Source: Nitrospinota bacterium
Lineage (GTDB): Bacteria > UBA8248 > JACPRG01
DNA length: 11,915 nt
Direction: 5' to 3'
Assembly: GCA_030740135.1 (NCBI GenBank)
Contig: JASLXW010000070.1
Span: 1-11,915, forward strand
Part shown: in pieces, positions 1 through 5,846 of the stretch
Position numbering within the stretch: the first letter of the stretch is position 1
Layout: each line of letters opens with the position of its first letter
Made by a program: the position numbers and the translations under genes
The notes under the pieces: generated by a model
Database searches by the model: none
Seen by the model: the letters and a program-made list of their open reading frames with translations, nothing else
Told to the model about the DNA's origin: nothing

Positions 1-2
1 GG

Positions 3-539
3 TCCCTGGTGAAAGTGGAACGGAGCAAGTATTTCCCCAAGCTGTTCGTCGGCGCCCTGCTGGATGTGGCCGAGGCGACCAACCGGGACGAGCTCAATAA
101 CCCCTTTGTCATCGATCCCTTGAACCATGAAACCGGCGGTGTGGCGGTGGGGTTCAAATGGCACTTCGATTTCGGAATTACGGCCGGGCGGATTTCCGAG
201 GCCCGGGCGGAAGTCCAGAAGGTTATGCACAAGCGGACCTTCGCGCTCCAGGGGATTCCGTTGGAGATCCGGAAGGCGCACGAGGAGTTTCTGGAAGCCG
301 AAAAGAACATCAAGTCCACAAAGAATTCGTACAAGTTCGCCAAGAAATGGCTGGTCGCTTCGATCGCCAACTTCGATCTGGGCATCGGGGAGGCGGAGGA
401 AATCTTCAAGGCCCTGGAACAATACGCCAAGACCCGTGCGGAAAACTACAAGCAGATCTATGCCTACAATATGGCCATCGCGAACCTCGACAGAACCAGC
501 GGTCTGGCCATGAGATATATCAATAAAAGCCGCAAGTGA
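3..539 (+). CDS. TolC-family outer membrane protein, C-terminal part (5' end outside window)
   Basis: The reading frame is already open at the first base, so only the last ~178 codons are present. The visible part begins with a region typical of an outer-membrane beta-barrel or its edge (GGVAVGFKWHFDFG, aromatic and glycine rich). It is followed by about 110 residues of long, charged, heptad-like helix (roughly from QKVMHKRTFAL to NLDRTSGL), the coiled coil that builds the periplasmic tunnel of TolC-type proteins. The ending, an alanine/asparagine-rich helix closing on a short basic tail, also fits the family. TolC proteins form trimeric outer-membrane channels for export. The next gene is MlaC-like, and in delta-type proteobacteria TolC genes are found beside Mla lipid-transport genes, so this copy may belong to a lipid-trafficking rather than a drug-efflux system (inference). 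Any upstream transporter genes cannot be seen. Confidence 0.8.
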   Translation, partial: SLVKVERSKYFPKLFVGALLDVAEATNRDELNNPFVIDPLNHETGGVAVGFKWHFDFGITAGRISEARAEVQKVMHKRTFALQGIPLEIRKAHEEFLEAEKNIKSTKNSYKFAKKWLVASIANFDLGIGEAEEIFKALEQYAKTRAENYKQIYAYNMAIANLDRTSGLAMRYINKSRK

Positions 540-612
540 GGACTCCCGCCCGGGATCTGTTGTGGTGCGGGGGCGTTCCGCATTTATATTGGTTTCATGG
601 GAGGATCCCGCA

Positions 613-1266
613 TTGAACTGTCGCGTAAGATGCATCGGCGGGACGGCGACCCTTGTGGGTTTTTTGCTGGCCGCCTGGCTCTTCGCGGGGGGAGGGGCCC
701 GCGTCCTCGCCGGTGAGCCCCGGGAAGAACTGGAAGGTTCCATCTCTCGGGTGTTGGAGGTGCTGAGGGATCCGGCCCTGAAGGGGGAGGAGCACCGGGC
801 AACCCGCAGGAAAAAGCTGCGCGAGATCATTTATGCCCGATTCGATCTCGCTGAAATGGGGAAGCGGTCCCTCGCAAGGCAGTGGCGGAAAAGGAGTCCG
901 GAGGAAAAGAAGGAATTCGTCGACGTCTTCTCGGAGCTTCTGGAAGGCTCTTACGTGTCCAAGATCGAGGCGTGGACGAACGAAAAGATTGTTTATCTGA
1001 CAGAGCGCAAGGAAGAGAAGTACGCCGAGGTCAAGAGCAGAATCGTCTCGGAAAGCGGCCGGGATATAGCCATTGATTACCGGCTTCACAAGACGCCGGA
1101 AGGTTGGCGCGTCTACGACGTTATTATCGAGGGCGTGAGCCTGGTGGCGAATTACCGCAGGCAGTTCAAGCGTCTGATCCGGAAAAGCTCGTACAAGGAC
1201 CTGCTGGCCCGCATGAAGGCCAAGCAGGGCGAGTTCAACGGTACCGGCAAGGGCAAAAAGTTATAG
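613..1266 (+). CDS. mlaC: MlaC/Ttg2D-family periplasmic phospholipid-binding protein
   Basis: MlaC proteins are soluble periplasmic carriers that ferry phospholipids between an outer-membrane complex and the MlaFEDB ABC transporter of the inner membrane. I place the start at TTG 613, giving 217 aa: GGAGG at 600-604 lies 8 nt upstream, and the protein then begins with a proper signal peptide (basic NCRVR, hydrophobic TLVGFLLAAWLFA, probable cleavage near VLA/GE). The longer reading from GTG 562 would put 17 odd residues before the signal. The family core follows: a helical stretch with RFDLAEMGKRSLARQW, the KRSPEEKKEFVDVFSELLEGSYV segment in which members keep F and Y residues, then beta strands (YAEVKSRIV, IDYRLH, WRVYDVIIEGVSLVANYR) that end the lipid-binding fold. 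It lies 73 bp after the TolC-like gene on the same strand, so the two are probably co-transcribed. Confidence 0.85.
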   Translation: MNCRVRCIGGTATLVGFLLAAWLFAGGGARVLAGEPREELEGSISRVLEVLRDPALKGEEHRATRRKKLREIIYARFDLAEMGKRSLARQWRKRSPEEKKEFVDVFSELLEGSYVSKIEAWTNEKIVYLTERKEEKYAEVKSRIVSESGRDIAIDYRLHKTPEGWRVYDVIIEGVSLVANYRRQFKRLIRKSSYKDLLARMKAKQGEFNGTGKGKKL

Positions 1267-1598
1267 GTGTAGGGTCTCTCGGAATGTTTTTTTGTGTCGG
1301 GACCTGAATTGTCTTCTCCACCCGGGTGGTGACGCCGGGGTTTTCAGACGGGTCGAGGGGGCGTCTAACCGGCTTTGCTCTCGATGAGCCTGCTCACCCG
1401 CAGTTCCAATCACTCTTATCTCCTGATTTCCATGCCTACCGCTTGTGTCCGGCCGGTTTCAATCGGGCGCAAGTCCCCTGAGCGCAATCAATTGTCAAAT
1501 GAAGCCTTGATCCCATCGCGGGCGATCCGCCTTCCGTCCCTGGGGCCATCCCCCTGGATGGAAAGCGGGCGCCGTTCGGATCCATCACCCGAGGGACG
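1267..1598. other. Gene-free spacer between mlaC and the riboflavin-kinase-type gene
   Basis: About 330 bp without a supportable gene. Open frames across it lack a Shine-Dalgarno site and have shadow-like composition. It holds the weak terminator candidate at 1321-1344. I looked for an FMN riboswitch before the riboflavin kinase gene and could not recognise its conserved blocks. No clear promoter pair was found. Confidence 0.5.
1321..1344 (+). terminator. Weak intrinsic terminator candidate after mlaC
   Basis: CCCGG (1321-1325) and CCGGG (1335-1339) can form a GC-rich stem with a 9-nt loop, followed by G and TTTT. It lies about 55 bp after the mlaC stop. The stem is only 5 bp, so this is a suggestion; a T7 run at 1287-1293 has no convincing stem before it. 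Confidence 0.3.
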
Positions 1599-2042
1599 AT
1601 GGCGGGACCGCCGATGAGTTTGGTTCGCATGACAGGCAGGTTGGTCAAAGGCCGGGGGGAGGGGGCGGGATTCACACAGATTCCCTGGGTCAAGGAAGCC
1701 TTTACGCGGATTCTGGGTTTCGAGCCTTATCCGGGGACGGTCAACCTTCGGGTGGATCTCTCCCCCGAGGCGAAGGACGCCCTGCGAGTCATCCGGAAGT
1801 CGGAAGGGATCTTGATGCCCCCTCCCGAAGGGTCGGGATTCTGCGCCGCCCGGTGTTTCCCGGGAAGGCTGGGGGCCGCGTGTTCCGCGGGCTTGGTCAT
1901 CCCGGACGTGGAGGGTTACTACGAGGATGTGTTGGAACTTGTGGCGCCTGTGAACGTCCGGGAGGTCTTGGGGGTTTCCGAAGGGGACCCCATCGAGGTG
2001 GAGATCGATCTGGACCCCGGCTCGGAAAGCGGGGCGCCCTGA
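1599..2042 (+). CDS. DUF120 protein, archaeal-type CTP-dependent riboflavin kinase family
   Basis: The DUF120 family contains the archaeal riboflavin kinase RibK, which makes FMN from riboflavin using CTP as phosphate donor; it is unrelated to the usual bacterial RibF. Seen here: the glycine-rich GRGEGAGF near residues 18-25 (family pattern GxGEG, start of the nucleotide site); the hallmark GFEPYPGTVNL at 40-50, where Pro, Gly, Thr and Asn surround the metal/nucleotide site; and the C-terminal VAPVNVREVLGVSEGDPIEVEI, the usual closing segment. At 147 aa it matches the size of the single-domain archaeal enzyme without the N-terminal winged helix. The ATG at 1599 has GAGGG only 3 nt upstream; ATG 1614 (MSLVRM) is a reasonable alternative start. 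The stop TGA overlaps by one base the ATG of the next gene, indicating translational coupling. Family assignment is firm; CTP use and activity are inferred. Confidence 0.82.
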   Translation: MAGPPMSLVRMTGRLVKGRGEGAGFTQIPWVKEAFTRILGFEPYPGTVNLRVDLSPEAKDALRVIRKSEGILMPPPEGSGFCAARCFPGRLGAACSAGLVIPDVEGYYEDVLELVAPVNVREVLGVSEGDPIEVEIDLDPGSESGAP

Positions 2043-2317
2043 TGTCCGCGCCTCGGGTCCGTCCCGGATTCTGGCAAATCTGGAGACAGGGCCGGCTGGC
2101 GGTCCGGCTGTTGAAAGACGACCGGGTCCCCGCCTGGCCGAAGGCCATCTTGGCGCTGGGGATGGTTTATCTGCTGTCGCCCATCGACTTGATTCCGGAT
2201 TTCTCCGTGCCCGGCCTGGGTTACGTGGACGACCTGTTCCTCCTCCTGCTGGCCCTGCGGGGGTTTATCGCGGTTTGTCCGACCCCTGTGGTGCGGGAGC
2301 ACTTGCTGGGGATCTAG
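2042..2317 (+). CDS. DUF1232 / YkvA-family small membrane protein
   Basis: A 91-aa protein with the DUF1232 signature: WPKAILALGMVYLLSPIDLIPDF followed by GLGYVDDLFLLLLALRGF. The SPIDLIPDF and GYVDD motifs and the two hydrophobic stretches are diagnostic of this widespread family, whose molecular role is unknown. It probably inserts in the cytoplasmic membrane. Its ATG (2042-2044) shares one base with the stop codon of the DUF120 gene, so translation is very likely coupled to it. The N-terminus is basic (RPGFWQIWRQGRLAVRLLKDDR), consistent with a cytoplasmic N-terminal helix before the membrane part. The pairing with a riboflavin kinase-type gene has no obvious functional explanation from known biology. 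Confidence 0.85.
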   Translation: MSAPRVRPGFWQIWRQGRLAVRLLKDDRVPAWPKAILALGMVYLLSPIDLIPDFSVPGLGYVDDLFLLLLALRGFIAVCPTPVVREHLLGI

Positions 2318-2627
2318 CCTCAATCCGGTGCGGGCTCCCCGTCTCTTTCCAGGATGTCCCGTTTCAAGCCGATCCCCCTTACTTCTCCCCGGGGTCGCGG
2401 GGATCGCCGCAAAGGCCGTCCATCTCAGCGGCGGCGCGTTGCGCCCGCCTCTCTCGCCTTACCCGTTTTGGGCCGCATCGGAGCGCTTTGCGAATGGGCC
2501 TCGTTTCCCGGGGTCCAACGTCCCGACGCGCCAAATCTCCGCGCGGCAATGAGGAGGAATCTCTCCCGGGCGGGCGGGTTTCATTCACGCCTGAGCCGGC
2601 CGGGAGGGGAAGTTCCTCTGCTCGGCG
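2318..2627. other. Gene-free region between convergent genes
   Basis: About 310 bp between the ends of the DUF1232 gene (+) and cheX (-). Open frames exist on the + strand but are Arg/Pro/Ser-rich, lack convincing start signals and look like chance frames of GC-rich DNA. A TCCCCG/CGGGGA inverted repeat with a 6-nt loop lies near 2386-2403 and could be a weak hairpin for either strand; no T-run follows it. I see nothing else. Confidence 0.5.
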
Positions 2628-3167
2628 TCAATTGGGTTCGACGGAGGCCTCCAGCGCGAAAGCTCCATGGGGCGACGTGAAGGGGATGACGAAGCTGAAA
2701 CCGGCCGAGACGTGATTCAGGCTGTGTCCGTCGCCGGAGACGACTGTGGGGAGACCCGCCTCCATGCTCACGCCGTGCTCGGACATCCGCCGCCGGGCGT
2801 CGCCGCAGATCATGTTCGTGAACTCGCCGATTGTGTCTTCAACCTCTTTGTCGATTTCAGTCTTTTGGTCCCCGAACAGAGCCGCCGTGAGACCCAAGGC
2901 GCATTCCCGGCTGAAGCTCAAGGCCAGGGGGCCGCGCCCTTCACCGGCGAAACCGATGACGCCGCTGACGGCGAAATTCATAATTCCGGTGATCCCGGAT
3001 TCCTCCTGGTCGGACCGCTTGATGCTGGGAGTGCCCGGCTTGGTTTCCAGGCCGGCCATCGAGCTCATCACCGACTTGGTCCCCTGGACGATAGCCCGGG
3101 CCATGATCCCGTAAAAGCCTTGGGTCTTCACTTTGGTCGCGGTCGATCCATTTTCTGGCGAGGGCAT
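2628..3167 (-). CDS. cheX: Chemotaxis protein CheX (CheY-P phosphatase family)
   Basis: CheX belongs to the CheC/CheX/FliY family, which removes phosphate from CheY-P to reset chemotactic signalling in the cytoplasm. The 179-aa protein has the characteristic active-site pattern: D111, then E115, then N118 (DTIGEFTN), followed by a helix and P140 (GLPTVV); E and N are the residues that place water for CheY-P hydrolysis. Only one such motif is visible, as expected for CheX, whereas CheC usually has two. The N-terminal ~50 residues and the strands ITGIMNFAV, GPLALSFS and GFSFVIPF match the family fold. ATG 3167 is preceded by GGAGGG at a 7-nt spacing. It is the last gene of the cheY-cheX unit, 122 bp after the (frameshifted) cheY, which fits its partner role. 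Confidence 0.88.
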   Translation of the reverse strand: MPSPENGSTATKVKTQGFYGIMARAIVQGTKSVMSSMAGLETKPGTPSIKRSDQEESGITGIMNFAVSGVIGFAGEGRGPLALSFSRECALGLTAALFGDQKTEIDKEVEDTIGEFTNMICGDARRRMSEHGVSMEAGLPTVVSGDGHSLNHVSAGFSFVIPFTSPHGAFALEASVEPN

Positions 3168-3224
3168 TCGTTTTCCCTCCTATTTTTTGAGGTTGACGTT
3201 GTTCAAGCCGCGGGGCGCCCGTTT

Positions 3225-3258
3225 CCGCCGAATCGGGAAAGAGGCTCGGCGGATTCGG
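3225..3258 (-). other. Overlapping alternative hairpins in the cheY-cheX spacer
   Basis: Two perfect 7-bp inverted repeats overlap here. CCGCCGA (3225-3231) pairs with TCGGCGG (3246-3252), and CCGAATC (3228-3234) pairs with GATTCGG (3252-3258). They share bases, so only one can form at a time. No T-run follows, and the cheX ribosome site is about 45 nt further on. Confidence 0.4.
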
Positions 3259-3289
3259 AAGCGGCCGTCCGCTGCCGTGTTGCCACCCT

Positions 3290-3681
3290 CTAGTTCAGGT
3301 TTTTGAAGATGGCGGTCATCTTCTCTTTGAGAAGGTCCGGGGTGAATGGCTTCACCACATAGTTGTTGGCCCCTGCGCTGATGGCCTGGACGACGTTTTC
3401 TTTGAGGGCCTCGGCCGTGACCATGAGGAGGGGGAGGTTTTTGAACGCCTCCTCCGCGCGAATGTTCTTCAACAGGTCAAGACCGTTCATGACGGGCATG
3501 TTCCAGTCGGAGACGACAAAATCAATCCCCCCCCCTGGACGGTTTTGAAGGCCTCGGCGCCGTTCTCCGCCTCGACGATGTTTTCGAACCCAAGCCGGCG
3601 GAGAATACCCCGGACAATCCGTCTCATGGTCGAGAAATCGTCTACAACGAGGATCCGCATGTTCTTGTCCATCTCACTCAT
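3290..3681 (-). pseudogene. cheY: CheY-type response regulator, frameshifted at a nine-G tract
   Basis: A single-domain receiver that, when phosphorylated, binds the flagellar switch. The 5' frame (from ATG 3681, Shine-Dalgarno AGGAGGGG) encodes [16 protein letters not shown] with acidic residues D14/D15. It then goes wrong at nine consecutive G (3535-3527, read on the - strand). The second frame continues with [12 protein letters not shown] (phosphoacceptor D), LLMVTAEA (Thr) and NNYVVKPF (Lys), ending at 3290. With ten G the joined protein is 130 aa and places D59, T89 and K111 exactly two positions after D57, T87 and K109 of E. coli CheY, so one G appears missing. As written, the product stops soon after the tract and lacks the phosphoacceptor. 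This may be a sequencing or assembly error, a true mutation, or slippage-based phase variation. It lies 122 bp upstream of cheX on the same strand. Confidence 0.85.
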
Positions 3682-3711
3682 GTCCCCCTCCTAAACCGGT
3701 GCCGTGTGTGT

Positions 3712-3810
3712 TCAAGTTCGCCGACTCCATCGTGGTTTGTCCTTTCTAAGGGCTTCGGCGCTCGCCGGCGCGAGCGACCACAGGGGGAGTGCAAACTGCC
3801 TCGCCCCCAT
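3712..3810 (-). CDS. Possible 32-aa leader ORF upstream of cheY
   Basis: A short frame starts at ATG 3810, preceded by GGGAGGTGATTCTCA. This contains GGAGGTGAT, a nine-base perfect complement of the 16S rRNA 3' end, 5 nt before the ATG and among the strongest ribosome sites in the window. The predicted peptide begins MGARQFALPLWSLAPASAEAL and ends in a basic WSRRT tail, a little like a short signal or membrane anchor. It ends 30 bp before the cheY start. I do not recognise it. The case rests on the ribosome site and position alone; it may be a leader peptide or chance. Confidence 0.25.
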   Translation of the reverse strand: MGARQFALPLWSLAPASAEALRKDKPRWSRRT

Positions 3811-3943
3811 TGAGAATCACCTCCCAGGGTGTTCCGGAAACGATGCGGCGCCGTCTCGTTTTGCGACAATCGGACGGCTTTGTCTTCGGCGGCCCTTGTG
3901 CTGGTTTCATGTCCTCCCGTTACGGTCCGGAATTCCGCTCGGG

Positions 3944-4273
3944 TTATGCGTACTCTTCGGCGAGGGCTTCCGTGATCTCCTTCAGAACGAGGGCCAACTT
4001 TTCATCCAAAGGGTGGGCGGCGCCATTAGCGACGGCCTCCGCGGCCGTCTGAAGTGATGCGTCGCCCCACCGGCCGGACGGGTCGCCCGCCGGTTGCGCC
4101 GCCGCGCTCGGGGCGGGTTGATTTCCCCCGGAGTTCGGCTCGTCTTCCATCCTAATGGCTTCGATGATTTCCTGAAGCACAGCATCGGCGGTCATCGGGT
4201 TGGGTTTGCCGGTGTCCTGGATCCTCTCCGGCGGCTTTTTTCCCGGCATGCCGTTGTATTCCGTATGGGACAT
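3944..4273 (-). CDS. Small acidic protein of unknown function beside cheY-cheX
   Basis: I do not recognise this 109-aa protein. It has no membrane segment or signal peptide. It consists of two short amphipathic helices that look like copies of each other, DAVLQEIIEAIRMEDE (residues ~30-45) and LALVLKEITEALAEEYA (the last 17 residues), separated by a Gly/Pro/Ala/Gln-rich linker that is probably disordered. Such a layout (peptide-like helix, flexible linker, second helix) suggests a docking or scaffold protein. ATG 4273 has GGGAG about 10 nt upstream and AGGA directly before it. It is transcribed toward cheY and cheX with a 262-bp gap, so a role connected with the chemotaxis genes is possible but unproven. 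The upstream leader contains overlapping hairpins (4405-4437). Confidence 0.6.
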   Translation of the reverse strand: MSHTEYNGMPGKKPPERIQDTGKPNPMTADAVLQEIIEAIRMEDEPNSGGNQPAPSAAAQPAGDPSGRWGDASLQTAAEAVANGAAHPLDEKLALVLKEITEALAEEYA

Positions 4274-5199
4274 TCCTGGTTCACTCCCTGGTGTCCGCCG
4301 GCCGGTGTGGAATCCGAACGATCCCGGCCGACCGTCCTCGATAGACCTTCATGTTGTCCGTCTCGAAGCTTCCCGTCCCTTCGGGTTTCTTCCACGCAAG
4401 GCGGCTACGGAAGGGTGGTTCCCGTAGAACCCTTCCGGCCACACGTCGCGGCGGACCCCTCCGGGCTGATGGGGGGCTAGATCGATTGTCGTCAAGACCA
4501 CAATGGTCATGAGGTCGATGAGCGAAAAACCCCCGGGAAAATCCTCATCCTGGCCGCCCAGTCCCTCTCAGCAAGCGCGATGTGGTCTACACGGGCCCAT
4601 GGACCCTTTGGGTCCGAACCGCTCGGGCGTGATGGAGGGAGACGGCCCCGCGGATCATCCCTTACACCACCTATCGGCAAATTTCATGACAAGCATGATC
4701 CGCAATGGATGTGCCGGAAGAGTCTCATCGAACCAAAAAATGCCCGGGCCGGTCGGTCCGAAGCGCGATGGGCGTGTAACAGATTGGAATCAAAGAAGTT
4801 GTAACGGTTTCCCCTGCGTGGGGACATGTCATGTCAACGGAGCTCCCCGGGCGAATCGTGTGAGGATGAATCCGGGTTTTGCGGGAAATGAGTCGGTTTT
4901 CCGACACAATCCGCCTTCGCGCCGGTGATTCATCCGGCGGGCGGGCGTCTTTCCATTGAGTGGGAATTTCTTGCCGTTCCATCAATCAAGGCTCGGGACG
5001 GCCGGAGGCTTCCCCGCGCGAAGGGCCAAACGGCCCGTGGCCGCAACGGTCGATTTACGGGATTGAAACCAACTGCCGCTCCGCAAGCGCGACAGAGCGT
5101 TTTTCGGCAACCTGCGATGACTTCTCCATAATATAATGAGTGAAAAGACTTTCCTTGTTTGCGCGTCGTCGGGGAAAGGGTTTCCCAGCGGGGTCGGTG
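4274..5199. other. Gene-poor region of about 0.9 kb
   Basis: I find no convincing gene here on either strand. Frames of up to 141 codons lack Shine-Dalgarno sites and have no domain-like pattern. What can be seen are short inverted repeats: the cluster at 4405-4437; GACCA/TGGTC at 4496-4508; GGACCC-TTT-GGGTCC at 4601-4615; and GTCGG-TTTT-CCGAC at 4892-4905. A TATAAT hexamer lies at 5132-5137, 63 bp before the TPR start, without a good -35 partner. The region probably holds the divergent promoters of the small acidic gene (-) and the TPR gene (+); an undetected non-coding RNA is possible. Confidence 0.5.
4405..4437 (-). other. Overlapping, mutually exclusive inverted repeats in the leader of the small acidic gene
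   Basis: Three inverted repeats share bases: CTACGG (4405-4410) with CCGTAG (4422-4427); CGGAAGGGT (4408-4416) with ACCCTTCCG (4429-4437), a perfect 9-bp stem; and GGTTC (4417-4421) with GAACC (4427-4431). They cannot all form together, as in attenuator-like leaders. They lie 130-165 nt upstream of the start at 4273. No T-run was seen next to them. Confidence 0.4.
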
Positions 5200-5673
5200 A
5201 TGGGACGTCAAGAGGCCGAAGATCTTTTTGCGCGGGCCTGGGAAAATCACCGCAAAGGGGACTTGGACCGCGCCACCGCGCTCTACGAAGAGTCCATCCG
5301 GGAATTCCCCACCGCCGAGGCCTACACCTTTCTGGGCTGGGCTTACAGCCACCAGGGAGATCTCGATCGGGCCATTGAGGAGTGTCGACGGGCCATCGAG
5401 ACGGACCCGGATTATGGCAACCCCTATAACGACATCGGCGCGTACTTTATCCAGAAGGGATTGTATGAGGACGCCGTCCCCTGGCTTGAGAAGGCGATGC
5501 GTGCGGGGCGTTACGAGAGCTATCACTCCCCCCACATGAATCTGGGGCGCGTCTATTTACACCGGAAGAATTACGTGAAGGCGATGGCGGAGTTTGAGAA
5601 GGCCCTGGAATTCGAGCCGGCGTATGCGCTCGCGAAGGTTCAACTGGCCAAGTTGCGGGCGATGTTCAATTGA
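5200..5673 (+). CDS. Tetratricopeptide-repeat protein
   Basis: A 157-aa protein made of about four TPR units: ENHRKGDLDRATALYEESI; then AYTFLGWAYSHQGDLDRAIEE; then PYNDIGAYFIQKGLYEDAV; then HMNLGRVYLHRKNYVKAMAE. The G/A, Y and L/A positions of the 34-residue consensus are visible in each, with Pro/Asp-containing turns between them (ETDPDYGNPYND, EFEPAYALAK). TPRs form a superhelical groove for protein-protein contacts; the partner is unknown. There is no signal peptide from ATG 5200, so a cytoplasmic place is likely. A GTG at 5140 in the same frame would add a basic 20-residue stretch but has no ribosome site, so I prefer 5200, although its own site (GGGG at ~9 nt) is weak. It stands alone and converges with the gcvT operon. 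Confidence 0.82.
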   Translation: MGRQEAEDLFARAWENHRKGDLDRATALYEESIREFPTAEAYTFLGWAYSHQGDLDRAIEECRRAIETDPDYGNPYNDIGAYFIQKGLYEDAVPWLEKAMRAGRYESYHSPHMNLGRVYLHRKNYVKAMAEFEKALEFEPAYALAKVQLAKLRAMFN

Positions 5674-5726
5674 ACCCCCGGGAGTTAACATCGAGTTTTT
5701 GGAAAATCCATCAAAACGGAAACGGG

Positions 5727-5750
5727 GGCCGTTCATGGCGGCGGTCTTTT
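5727..5750 (+). terminator. Weak terminator candidate after the TPR gene
   Basis: GGCCG (5727-5731) can pair with CGGTC (5742-5746, one G-U pair), followed directly by TTTT (5747-5750), 53 bp after the TPR stop. On the other strand AACGG/CCGTT followed by TT overlaps it and could serve the convergent gcvT operon. Both stems are short. Confidence 0.3.
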
Positions 5751-5846
5751 GGGTTTCCCCGCCCAGCCCGCAATCCTGAGGCCCCGGATGAGTGGACACA
5801 ATGGGGAAGGTTTGATCCCGCTCTCTTCTCTTGCGCGAAGCGCCGG

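Noticed and set aside
1281..1300. T7 run after mlaC as a terminator
   Set aside because: No stable stem precedes the run.
1267..1598. FMN riboswitch before the riboflavin kinase gene
   Set aside because: The conserved blocks of the RFN element could not be found.
2354..2680. 108-codon + strand frame between the DUF1232 gene and cheX
   Set aside because: No Shine-Dalgarno site, Arg-rich low-information sequence, and it runs into the cheX coding region on the other strand.
3746..3910. 54-codon - strand frame upstream of cheY
   Set aside because: GGGAGG is only 2 nt from the ATG, and the basic, Pro-rich peptide shows no recognisable pattern; it overlaps the better-supported short frame starting at 3810.
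4503..4928. 141-codon + strand frame in the gene-poor region
   Set aside because: No ribosome site, and a composition (Pro, Asn, Arg, Gly without secondary-structure pattern) typical of a chance frame.
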